NCBI GenBank assembly: GCA_019639135.1
Contig: JAHBSL010000025.1
Location: 1-62,921, forward strand
Source: Acidobacteriota bacterium
Lineage (GTDB): Bacteria; Acidobacteriota; Blastocatellia; Pyrinomonadales; Pyrinomonadaceae
Reading direction: 5' to 3'
DNA length: 62,921 nt
Shown here: piece by piece, positions 46,975-55,731 of the stretch
Position numbering within the stretch: the first letter of the stretch is position 1
Layout: every line of letters starts with the position of its first letter
The notes under the pieces: model-generated
What the model saw: only the letters and a program-made list of their open reading frames with translations
What the model was told of the DNA's origin: nothing
Database searches by the model: none
Position numbers and translations under genes: made by a program

Positions 46975-49883
46975 AATACGACATTCTCGGGCGGGTAAAG
47001 CGGCAGAGCGTTCCGACCGAGGTCGATGCGAACTTTGACCCGGCGGGCGACGACCAGACCCGCGGCTGGCTTTGGACGCATCAGCGGTACGACTGGATGG
47101 GCCGCGTCGTGCGACGGATCGCGACCGACGGCGACCCTAACGCTGGCTCAAACGACTCTGACGTATTGATCAGCTACGCCGGCTGCGGCTGTGCCGGCGG
47201 TCTGGAAACGACCATCCAGGGCGAAGAGATCATCGAGAAGGATTGGAACGGCTCGAATCCGGTCTCGCTCGGCCGCAGGACGCAGAAGATCTATGAAGAT
47301 ATCCTCGGGAGGGCATGGAAAACAGAGGTTCTGAACTGGAACAGCAGCGTATATCTTACAACCGAAACCGCCTATGACGGGCGCGATCAGGCTCTGACCG
47401 TAACTCAGACCGAGGCCTCTACTTCTGTTAGCCAGGTAACTTCGATGACCTATGACGGACATGGCAGACTAAAGACTCTCCATTCTCCGCGACAAGACGT
47501 AAACAAGTCCACCGTTTACAACTACAATCCGGACGACAGCATCTCAGACGTTACCGATGCAAGAGGTGCTAAGATGAGGTACCAATACAACAATCGCGGG
47601 CTTGTCGACACAATAGACAGCATCTTGCCGGAACCATCGGAGATACCGGCCGCTCCCGCCGTCGGTTTTGAGTATGACACGGTAGGGAACAGAACCTTAA
47701 TGACGGACGGCCTCGGTACGGTTAATTACGAATACGATTCGCTTTCACGCTTGACCGCCGAGACAAGAGCTTTTACCGACAATCTCGCGAACGCTCCAGC
47801 GGGAGGTGTTTATCGTCTGGAATATACATATGAGATAGGCGGAAGGCTGAGATCATATAAAGACCCGTATGGACAGCAATTCTATTTCGCAAACGATAAA
47901 GCAGGCAGGGGGCTTTCAGTCACAGGGAATACGGCCTTTGCTGGTGTAACAGGCTATGTCAGCAGTGCAAAGTACCGGGCCTGGGGCGGCCTCAAGGAAC
48001 TGCATACAGGTGACGGGATGCGTTCTGAAACCGACTATAATAACCGATTGCGGCCCTACAGCTTTAAGCTTAAAAGACCTGATAACAGCCTGGTCATGGA
48101 CAAAACTTACGATTATTATGCGGATGAAAGCCTGCGACGGGTCGACGATTTACTGCAAAACAAATTTGACCGACTCAATAAGTATGACCATATCGGCAAC
48201 ATCAGGGAATCAAAGGCCGGAACGCTGGCAAGAGGCGAAATATCGAGCCATTATGAAGACCGTCCATACACGCAGCTTTACAGTTTCGACACGTTTGGCC
48301 GGTTTCGAGGGAGGAGCGGGTCATATTGGAACACGACCTACACTTATTCCTACACATATGTAAATGATCGCGTCACAGCTTATACGACAACCGGAGCAAG
48401 CAATCCGTCGTTGGTCTGGCAATACGATGCGGATGGCCGGGAGATCGTTAGCTACACAGATTTTTTTCGGCGCGGTGATCAAGTGTATGATGCGGCAGGA
48501 AATCTGACAAAAGTGATAGATTACGCTCTAACTGGGAACACGCCGATAAGCGAGGTCCAGCGTTATTACGACGGGGACGGACGCGAGGGGAAACGAACCA
48601 GCCGAGTTTTCAACACGAGCACAAATACGTGGGAAGAAAGACCCGCAAGGTATTTCGTTGTATCCAGCGTGTTCGACGGCGAGACGGTTTCAAAGACCGA
48701 CGAAACGGGCAGGAAACTTGAAACGAACGTGTTTGCAGGCGGACGGATGGTTGCCCGGCAGTTGGTATACTATGGGACTTTAACGGGAGATCTATATCAA
48801 GTTGAGTGGAAGAACCAGGACAATTTCGGTTTGAGTGATCTTAGAACAAGAAAACGGCACGATTCAGATACGGTGACGGGAGACAGCTTCGCACCGCTGG
48901 AGCTGGATGCTGCAGGGACGGAGTTGTTGTCTTTGTTGCCCGAAGGCGGCGGTATCGACCCTGATCTGCCAATGGAACAGAATCAGGGGGATGTCTGGCA
49001 AACGGCAAACGATCCGAATTATTACAATCGCGGGTTGGGCGGAGCAGCCTCTCCGGCTTGTGCGGTGGGAAGTTTTTTGATCGATTGCTCGCGGGTGCGG
49101 TTTGCCGACGGAATTGGTAACGGCGTATTCGGTTCGCTCGAGCGTGCTCAACGGGAATCGGCAAGACAGATCGGAGCTCGTTTCAGGGTGCGGGAACTGG
49201 TTGCAGCTTCACCGAGCGGCCCGCCCGTCCTGCGAAGCGGCGGAAGCCGTCCAAGCTCACAGAGAATCTCCTCCGACGGAGAATCCATTCTTATCGGTTA
49301 TGAATGGTGGTTAGAACCGATCTTCAACGACTCGTGGTCGGTCATCTCTCAACGGGACGGCCCGCTTTCTCCGTCTCAGCTTCGCAAGCAGATTGTCGAG
49401 AAATTTGGAGAAAAGATAACGAAATGCCTGAAGGACGCGTTGATCGAGTGGGCGAATCGTCAAAGATCGCGATCGAGAAAGGAACGAGATCATTTTGTTG
49501 AGACCGTGAAAAAGTGGGAACCGGATCACAGCAAGTACTTTATCGATGCTCGATTGACCTCAGCTCAACTCGAGAAGCGGTTTAATACAGGCTATATTAT
49601 CGGCGGTAAGTTTGTCAGTCAACAACCCTATGCAATTCCTGATATTAGTACTACGCCAAACCCAACGATTCGTTACGGTCGCGAGTTTTGGAACGATCCA
49701 AATCAATGGAAAGATGGATCCCCTAACTTACCCGGACGATCTCCTATTGAGAATGCGTATGTCCATGAAGTTGGGAATATCGTGTCAAAAAGATTAACGG
49801 GTAGCTTCTACTCGTTTGGAAATGAGAATGCAAGCGATCCTGACTCGGGTTACGCGATTCAAATCTGCGTCTTCGGAAATTGA
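46971..49883 (+). CDS. Headless Rhs fragment with degenerate zincin-like tip (unit B)
   Basis: 970 aa from the ATG at 46971, which overlaps the stop of the preceding gene (ATGA). The reading MKYDILGRVKRQS enters the Rhs core at the same point as the unit A block. There is no signal peptide or FG-GAP region, so without recombination it would not be exported. Rhs repeats run to about residue 690, then a C-x8-C motif (CAVGSFLIDC). The tip has KITKCLKDAL, a metallopeptidase-like YVHEVGN in which the second His is Asn, and an end IQICVFGN. Likely a stored or decayed tip. Confidence 0.7.
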   Translation: MKYDILGRVKRQSVPTEVDANFDPAGDDQTRGWLWTHQRYDWMGRVVRRIATDGDPNAGSNDSDVLISYAGCGCAGGLETTIQGEEIIEKDWNGSNPVSLGRRTQKIYEDILGRAWKTEVLNWNSSVYLTTETAYDGRDQALTVTQTEASTSVSQVTSMTYDGHGRLKTLHSPRQDVNKSTVYNYNPDDSISDVTDARGAKMRYQYNNRGLVDTIDSILPEPSEIPAAPAVGFEYDTVGNRTLMTDGLGTVNYEYDSLSRLTAETRAFTDNLANAPAGGVYRLEYTYEIGGRLRSYKDPYGQQFYFANDKAGRGLSVTGNTAFAGVTGYVSSAKYRAWGGLKELHTGDGMRSETDYNNRLRPYSFKLKRPDNSLVMDKTYDYYADESLRRVDDLLQNKFDRLNKYDHIGNIRESKAGTLARGEISSHYEDRPYTQLYSFDTFGRFRGRSGSYWNTTYTYSYTYVNDRVTAYTTTGASNPSLVWQYDADGREIVSYTDFFRRGDQVYDAAGNLTKVIDYALTGNTPISEVQRYYDGDGREGKRTSRVFNTSTNTWEERPARYFVVSSVFDGETVSKTDETGRKLETNVFAGGRMVARQLVYYGTLTGDLYQVEWKNQDNFGLSDLRTRKRHDSDTVTGDSFAPLELDAAGTELLSLLPEGGGIDPDLPMEQNQGDVWQTANDPNYYNRGLGGAASPACAVGSFLIDCSRVRFADGIGNGVFGSLERAQRESARQIGARFRVRELVAASPSGPPVLRSGGSRPSSQRISSDGESILIGYEWWLEPIFNDSWSVISQRDGPLSPSQLRKQIVEKFGEKITKCLKDALIEWANRQRSRSRKERDHFVETVKKWEPDHSKYFIDARLTSAQLEKRFNTGYIIGGKFVSQQPYAIPDISTTPNPTIRYGREFWNDPNQWKDGSPNLPGRSPIENAYVHEVGNIVSKRLTGSFYSFGNENASDPDSGYAIQICVFGN
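46975..47225 (+). repeat. Rhs core block, unit B copy
   Basis: Second copy of the block at 43363-43613, starting exactly at aatacgacattctcgggcgg. Divergence from unit A increases at the end near the GEEIIEKD segment. Confidence 0.85.
48581..49342 (+). repeat. 762-bp duplicated Rhs end, copy 1
   Basis: Nearly identical to 51162-51923 (five mismatches noticed, all in the last third). It covers the last Rhs repeats and the pre-tip C-x8-C motif. Identity ends at ctcgtggtcggt, exactly where the two tips diverge. Confidence 0.9.
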
Positions 49884-49917
49884 GTTGTTTTTGTGCTTCT
49901 TATAGAGGGAGTGGTAT

Positions 49918-50487
49918 ATGTATCAATCAAACTTTTTCTTGGTCTTGCGAGGGGTGTCGGTTATTTGTCTAATGATTGCGATTTCGCCTTTTGCCATTGT
50001 CAATGGCGAATCGGATGCGAAACAAGTCGAATTAGTCAAAGGTAGTGAGCGATTTTCAGGGGCTTGGGAGCTTATTGAAATAAAAGTCACCATCAAGACT
50101 CCCTCTACAAGAGAGTACAAGTTCTCTCAAGCGGAGTGGAAGGGGTTATGGCTGTTCGAAGGCGGTCGATTCTCAAAGACCTTTATGAAGATCAATCGCA
50201 AAAATCCCGACCTTTGTGCAGATCGGGAGTTTGGCTTTGTTTCGAGTGCCGGAACCTTCAAAATACTCGAAGACAATAGGGTCATATTTCGTAATAGTTT
50301 GACTCTGTCACCGTTGGACGAAGACCGTCCGCAAACCGCGAAATTCGTTTTTGATGGGGATCATTTGACCTTGCTTTTCGATGTTCGCGCTTCTGTGGAG
50401 AATCTCCGTGAAGGAACTGAACAAATAGTCCTGCGAAGGGCAACGAGTGACCTTAGCATAACCGCCAGTTACAGTGGCCCCGAATAA
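49918..50487 (+). CDS. Exported lipocalin-like protein, putative immunity for unit B
   Basis: 189 aa with strong ribosome binding site (gagggag). A signal peptide (VSVICLMIAISPFAIVNG) precedes a beta-rich domain (FSGAWELIEIKVTI, WLFEGGRFSKTFMKINRK, KFVFDGDHLTLLFDV) reminiscent of lipocalin-like or TIGR03067-type domains. It is placed between tip B and the Rhs fragment of unit C, as expected for a periplasmic immunity protein; function is inferred. Its last residues run into the Rhs sequence of the next fragment. Confidence 0.6.
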   Translation: MYQSNFFLVLRGVSVICLMIAISPFAIVNGESDAKQVELVKGSERFSGAWELIEIKVTIKTPSTREYKFSQAEWKGLWLFEGGRFSKTFMKINRKNPDLCADREFGFVSSAGTFKILEDNRVIFRNSLTLSPLDEDRPQTAKFVFDGDHLTLLFDVRASVENLREGTEQIVLRRATSDLSITASYSGPE

Positions 50488-52509
50488 TCCGGCTTACCGT
50501 GCGTGGGGCGGGCTCAAGAGCCTTAGCTATGGCAACGGCACCTCGATGACCGTCGGGTTCGATTCGCGGCTTCAGGCAACGGCGTTCGAGGTGAAAAAGG
50601 ACACGACCACATTGATCAGCAAGCAGTACGATTTCAATGCGGATGGATCGCTCAAGTTCGTCGATGACATGCTTAACGCGACCTTTGACCGGAGCTACAA
50701 ATACGATCAGATGGGCAGAACAGTCGAGGCGAAGGCCGGAACCGCGGCGAGGGGCGAAACGCCGACCGGGCCGCACAATCTTGATCAGCCCTATTCGCGG
50801 CAGTATTCGCACAATGCCTTTGGGCAGATCACGTCGTTCAACGGGTTTTTTTATGGAAGCCAGTCGGACTACAACGTCAGTTTCACAAATGGGCGTAATC
50901 CGCAGTGGACATACGATGCCGATGGGAACGTTCTGGCGGACATCGACGGCTCCTTCGAGTTTGATGCGGCCGGGCGGCTGGTGAAAACGACGGCGACGGA
51001 TGTGGACGACGAGCAGGTCTTTCTTGCCCCGACGGAAGACCATTTCGACGGAAACGGCCAGGTGGCGAAGCGGGTTCGGAACGCGGGCTCGACCGACCCC
51101 GCCGAGATCGTGAATTACTTTATCAGCTCTTCGGTTCTGGGCCGTGTTGTGAGCGAGACGAACGCGAGGGGAAACGAACCAGCCGAGTTTTCAACACGAG
51201 CACAAATACGTGGGAAGAAAGACCCGCAAGGTATTTCGTTGTATCCAGCGTGTTCGACGGCGAGACGGTTTCAAAGACCGACGAAACGGGCAGGAAACTT
51301 GAAACGAACGTGTTTGCAGGCGGACGGATGGTTGCCCGGCAGTTGGTATACTATGGGACTTTAACGGGAGATCTATATCAAGTTGAGTGGAAGAACCAGG
51401 ACAATTTCGGTTTGAGTGATCTTAGAACAAGAAAACGGCACGATTCAGATACGGTGACGGGAGACAGCTTCGCACCGCTGGAGCTGGATGCTGCAGGGAC
51501 GGAGTTGTTGTCTTTGTTGCCCGAAGGCGGCGGTATCGACCCTGATCTGCCAATGGAACAGAATCAGGGGGATGTCTGGCAAACGGCAAACGATCCGAAT
51601 TATTACAATCGCGGGTTGGGCGGAGCAGCCTCTCCGGCTTGTGCGGTGGGAAGTTTTTTGATCGATTGCTCGCGGGTGCGGTTTGCCGACGGAATTGGTA
51701 ACGGCGTATTTGGTTCGCTCGAGCGTGCTCAACGGGAATCGGCAAGACAGATCGGAGCTCGTCTCAGGGTGCGGGAACTGGTTGCAGCCTCACCGAGCGG
51801 CCCGCCCGTCCTGCGAAGCGGCGGAAGCCGTCCAGGCTCACAGAGAATCTCCTCCGACGGAGAATCCATTCTTATCGGCTATGAATGGTGGTTAGAACCG
51901 ATCTTCAACGACTCGTGGTCGGTAATCGCCCTGATCGGCTCTGGTCAGGAAAGATATGAATATCGGCTCGATGAAACCAGGAGAGTTAAAGCAATCAAAG
52001 ACGTAATAAATTACGCCGCATCTAGTGCGAAGTGTGCAGAGGCGTTTCGCGCAATTGGAGCGACACCGGTCGGCGAACAACGTGAGAATCTCACAATAGT
52101 TACGCAAAACGTATTTGGTGAGCCATTGTGGGATAGTGGAAACGATTGGACAATGGGTACCGACGTTGGGAAGGACATGCGTCAACTGGTTAAGGCTAAG
52201 CCCAAAACAAGGGATGTTTCGACCGTCGGAACATACAAGCATCTTCGATCAGACTTCACAATGGTTGACACCGGCCGTCGATTTTTGGGAATTACGAACG
52301 CGGCGTTTGACGGTCAAGAATACCTTTCGGTCACGGTTGTACATTCATTGGTCCACACTGGTGGAATTGTGGGAAAAGACAGCAGTTTCAGTGATCGTTT
52401 CCGGGTGGGGCTGAGAGTTCAATCGCACGACTTGAAATATCTTGGTAAGAAATACTTGGATCTATTAAAGCACTGTACCCGCGAAGGAGGTTCAAAACTG
52501 CTCCAATGA
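50474..52509 (+). pseudogene. Rearranged headless Rhs fragment with inactive-looking zincin-like tip (unit C)
   Basis: Frame 1 (50474-51170) reads PAYRAWGGLKSLSYGNG onward through Rhs repeats to SSSVLGRVVSETNA. At 51162-51180 it meets the duplicated 762-bp segment out of frame, so the first frame ends at 51364 in unrelated residues. The second frame (from about 51171; first start codon GTG at 51250) continues the shell (VFDGETVSKTDETGRK) and reads into a tip containing SSAKCAEAF, VVHSLVHTGG (HELMH-like with Glu replaced by Ser) and LLKHC. This tip is related to that of unit A. One intact protein cannot be made here. Confidence 0.8.
51162..51923 (+). repeat. 762-bp duplicated Rhs end, copy 2
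   Basis: Offset 2581 bp from copy 1 at 48581-49342. The left junction is a short shared sequence acgcgagg; the right end is the tip boundary. Confidence 0.9.
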
Positions 52510-52985
52510 TTGACGAAAGTGGCAATGGTCTCGTTACTAAGTACCCCCTTAATCTGATTGCTTTAATCGGTTTCTCCGGTCTTGTTTTTTCAGTTTCGAT
52601 GGCTGCATATGGGTATTTTTGGGCAGATCAGATTCAAACGCAGCTACAGTTCAACCAAATTGCTTCTGGAATGAATCCCGTTCGGTTAATTGCGGATAAG
52701 TATGCGGTTATTTCTTTTCTAATAATCGTCATTATTCTCTCCCGACGTCTTAAGGATTTCCCGGTTTTGCAACTCGTAAGTGCTCTAGGTGTAACTGTCT
52801 TAATATTTTTGGCCTCTGCGTCTATTGCGATGAATTCGATTGAAGTTCCAGAGTACGGACCGGGAAATCTGGCCTTGAGTTTCATTTTTCGCATCGGTAG
52901 TGTATTTATTGCTCTTTTGGCGGTAGTTCAGTTAGGTTTGATTTTCGCATTGCACTTTCTGATCCGGGAAAAAGATATCCGGTAA
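52506..52985 (+). CDS. Four-helix membrane protein, putative immunity for unit C
   Basis: 159 aa whose ATG overlaps the stop of unit C (ATGA). A gaaggagg sequence lies about 15 bases upstream. Helices: LIALIGFSGLVFSVSMAAYG, VISFLIIVIILS, LVSALGVTVLIFLASASIAM and IFRIGSVFIALLAVVQLGLI. It shares length, topology and the segment around KYAVISFLIIVIILSRRL with the protein at 46405. The relatedness of toxins A and C and of these two proteins supports a toxin-immunity pairing. Confidence 0.65.
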   Translation: MIDESGNGLVTKYPLNLIALIGFSGLVFSVSMAAYGYFWADQIQTQLQFNQIASGMNPVRLIADKYAVISFLIIVIILSRRLKDFPVLQLVSALGVTVLIFLASASIAMNSIEVPEYGPGNLALSFIFRIGSVFIALLAVVQLGLIFALHFLIREKDIR

Positions 52986-53005
52986 TACTCCATCCTTCGT
53001 TATTG

Positions 53006-53095
53006 GCCATTACACGGCTCGAATACGGCAACGGGACCGAGATGAACGTGACCGCTTACAATTCGCGGCTTCAGGCGACGGCGTTCGAGGTGAAA
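53006..53095 (+). pseudogene. Rhs remnant (unit D)
   Basis: A short piece translates to RLEYGNGTEMNVTAYNSRLQ and ATAFEVK, matching the start of unit C (SLSYGNGTSMTVGFDSRLQA). No start or continuation; the rest was lost, and only the lipoprotein gene downstream survives. Confidence 0.75.
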
Positions 53096-53183
53096 CTACG
53101 TTTCCTCGGTTTGGGACATCGCAATCGACTGTTTTGGATTCAATAAACAATAGAAATCCGAGTAGTATTTTGGAGAGAGTATT

Positions 53184-53876
53184 ATGTACCGCAAACTTGT
53201 CTTAGTCGCTGCCCTAATATCGGGTTGTTCGACTTTTGACGCTTCCTCAGCGAATGACGCGGCATGGAATTCTGGCAAGGACCTAAATGGGAATTTTGTC
53301 GAGAATGGGATGATGAATAGTCGTGATATTCCCACCCCGGGAGTCCGTTCTGAAACAAACGTTCGGCCTCGAATTGTAAATTCTGTCCGACCTGAATCTA
53401 AAATCGACGATAAGTTAGAGGAAGCCATTCGATCCAGGATCCTGAAGGATGATGTTGTCGATACTTACTATTATTACAATCGAGTTGACTTAGATGGGGA
53501 TGCCCAATCCGAGGTTATAGTCTTCGTCTTTGGCGAACACCAGTGCGGATCTGGCGGATGCGAAACATTAATCTTTAAAGAAGTAAAGGGCACCTACGAA
53601 CTCGTTACGACGTTAAAACCTTCAAGAAATCCAGTTGTCGTCAGCTCGACAGTTACAAACGATTGGAAGGACCTCGTATTCTTCAATTCCGGTGGCGGAA
53701 TCGACCCCGGATACTATTCTATTTGTCGCTTCAATGGGACAGGCTATCCGAACAACCCAACATCTAAAAATGATTGTCCCGAACTTCAGGATTTAATCCG
53801 GGGAACACAATACTTGGCAGGCAGCCTGAGACCCAACAGTGGAATCCGTATTAGAGATGGACATCGCGGGCACTAA
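53184..53876 (+). CDS. Lipoprotein, putative orphan immunity protein (unit D)
   Basis: 230 aa, with ribosome binding site ggagagag. The lipobox is LISGC at residue 14. The mature domain shares pattern with the lipoprotein at 54987: VDLDGDAQSEVIVFVFGEHQ against IDLNYDGTVEIVAWESSW, and NDWKDLVFFNSGGGIDPGYY against NGWRDIAFFQNGGGLESGF. No intact toxin lies upstream, so it may protect against a lysozyme-like tip that has been deleted. The last residues fuse into Rhs sequence of unit E. Confidence 0.65.
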   Translation: MYRKLVLVAALISGCSTFDASSANDAAWNSGKDLNGNFVENGMMNSRDIPTPGVRSETNVRPRIVNSVRPESKIDDKLEEAIRSRILKDDVVDTYYYYNRVDLDGDAQSEVIVFVFGEHQCGSGGCETLIFKEVKGTYELVTTLKPSRNPVVVSSTVTNDWKDLVFFNSGGGIDPGYYSICRFNGTGYPNNPTSKNDCPELQDLIRGTQYLAGSLRPNSGIRIRDGHRGH

Positions 53877-54978
53877 ATATCACCACGAGACGCCGTTTAC
53901 CGGCAGCAGTTTCGAGACCGTTGGTTCGTATTACGTTGGCGAACGCCAGTTCGACCCGTTCGGCGGCGAGATCCCGACAACGCCTCCGCCCTCGCCCATA
54001 CCCGACTGGATCCCAATGGGCAACTACCAGCAAACCGGCAACCCCCTCGACCTACAAGGCGGCTGCCTCGAAGATGGATATCCTGTGGAATGCTCGATAA
54101 TCGCAAAGCGGGCTTGCATTGGCAACCCGCGATGTATGGGCGACGGCTTGAGCAAAGGCCTCGGGTATATCCTCGCCGGATTTCAGTGGCAAGGGAAACA
54201 AAAGGGCTGGAAGGTGCGTTTTGAGAATCGCCACGGACGAGTCTTTAAGGATTACTATCCGATCGAAAAGACCCAACAGATGTTCTCCCGTCTCGAGGGC
54301 GGCGAAACTATTTCGCCCGATTTCGCTTACTCGTCTGTAAATCTCCACCCGCAGCAGCAGATTAAAGATGTAAACGTCAATTGTCTTGACTCCCTAGCAG
54401 CAGCGAATCAAGATTATGAGGCAGTAAAACGTGCTTTAAGCTACCAGACTGAACTCGAGAACGCTGTGAGAAACCACCGAAATGTGCGTGGTACCGAGAA
54501 CTTTAGAAATGCATTTCCGTGGCAAATGCTTGCGGCAATTGGGGTCAGGGAAACCGGATTTCAGAACAGATCGGAAATTGGAGGTGGTGGTGGTCAAGGA
54601 GTATTTCAGATCACTGGAGCAAATGTAAGTCAAGAAATAATTGATAGTGTCGAAAAATCCGCAGGCTGGATCCTTGCGAACAGGATCGAGCCTTCATACG
54701 TTGAAAGCCATGTTCGTACATTGGGTCAGGCTGTTTTGTGGACCCTTAGAAACTACAATGCAGGTGGTGGTTCTGCTTGGGGTTACAGCAAGTCAAAAGA
54801 GCTTGCCCGTTCGGGTAATTTGAACGCATTGGACTGGGATTACGGTACCGCATACCCAGGGATGAATACCCGAAACCGCGATGAAGCGGACCTGAAAAAA
54901 GGAAATTACGTCAGCAATGTAATTCGAATTGCAACTTATTGCTTTGGCTATAATCCAGGCGGGCATTTTAGCTATTAG
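53857..54978 (+). CDS. Headless Rhs end with lysozyme/transglycosylase-like tip (unit E)
   Basis: 373 aa from an ATG at 53857 (GTG at 53839 also possible), overlapping the preceding lipoprotein gene. Only the last Rhs residues remain (GERQFDPFGGEIP), then the C-x8-C motif (CLEDGYPVEC). The tip matches goose-type lysozyme or lytic transglycosylase folds: MLAAIGVRETGF with a likely catalytic Glu, GGGQGVFQIT and LRNYNAGGGSAWGY. It would cut peptidoglycan if delivered. A related lipoprotein follows directly. Confidence 0.75.
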   Translation: MDIAGTKYHHETPFTGSSFETVGSYYVGERQFDPFGGEIPTTPPPSPIPDWIPMGNYQQTGNPLDLQGGCLEDGYPVECSIIAKRACIGNPRCMGDGLSKGLGYILAGFQWQGKQKGWKVRFENRHGRVFKDYYPIEKTQQMFSRLEGGETISPDFAYSSVNLHPQQQIKDVNVNCLDSLAAANQDYEAVKRALSYQTELENAVRNHRNVRGTENFRNAFPWQMLAAIGVRETGFQNRSEIGGGGGQGVFQITGANVSQEIIDSVEKSAGWILANRIEPSYVESHVRTLGQAVLWTLRNYNAGGGSAWGYSKSKELARSGNLNALDWDYGTAYPGMNTRNRDEADLKKGNYVSNVIRIATYCFGYNPGGHFSY

Positions 54979-54986
54979 GAGGTTTC

Positions 54987-55667
54987 ATGACGGATTCATT
55001 TTTTGTATCGCGAATTGCAGGCAGTCAGTATAGGCTCTTAAGCATACTGTTATTTTTCTTTTGCTTACAGAGTCTATTCGGTTGCTACGTAAATCGTGCG
55101 AGTGAGAGCGACTTGGTAAAGGGGGATTTTGAAGGCCGGACCCAGATGAATCAGCGTCGTTCGAGTCCTGAGCTAACTAAGAATGATGTGCCTTTCGCAT
55201 CCGGAGCCAACACGGCAAAGTGTGGTTATAGCAAACGAGAGCGGGCCTTACTTGATACTAAAGAAGGTAAAATCTGCGAAGCTGTCTCACCGTATACAGC
55301 AGACTTAAAGGACAATCCGTTCCCGCTTGAAATTACTTACGTAGAAATCGATTTGAATTATGACGGTACGGTCGAAATTGTCGCTTGGGAATCAAGTTGG
55401 GCTGGTTCGAGTGGCGGGTTACTGGTGGGTCTGAGCAAATCAGAAGATACTTTTGTTCGGCTCTTCGAGATAACGATGACTTGGTCTCCGATTCTTATCC
55501 TTGAATCATCGAACAACGGCTGGCGCGACATTGCTTTCTTTCAGAATGGAGGCGGACTTGAGTCAGGATTTATTACACTTACCCACAATGGTAAGCAATA
55601 TGAGGAGTTTTCAGAGCTGTCGCAAGTTGCCCCGATGGGTCAAATACTTATCGAGAAAAGCTGGTAA
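54987..55667 (+). CDS. Lipoprotein, putative immunity for the lysozyme-like tip (unit E)
   Basis: 226 aa, 8 bp after unit E with a strong ribosome binding site (aggaggtttc). The signal peptide ends in a lipobox (LLFFFCLQSLFGC). A DG-containing, beta-rich domain is shared with the lipoprotein at 53184. An outer-membrane or periplasmic location fits protection against a peptidoglycan hydrolase; function is inferred. Confidence 0.65.
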   Translation: MTDSFFVSRIAGSQYRLLSILLFFFCLQSLFGCYVNRASESDLVKGDFEGRTQMNQRRSSPELTKNDVPFASGANTAKCGYSKRERALLDTKEGKICEAVSPYTADLKDNPFPLEITYVEIDLNYDGTVEIVAWESSWAGSSGGLLVGLSKSEDTFVRLFEITMTWSPILILESSNNGWRDIAFFQNGGGLESGFITLTHNGKQYEEFSELSQVAPMGQILIEKSW

Positions 55668-55731
55668 CGATCTTTCTCAGGTCCGGTTGAAGCTTAGGCT
55701 TTTACGAGAAATGTGAAATTACTTTGGGCGT

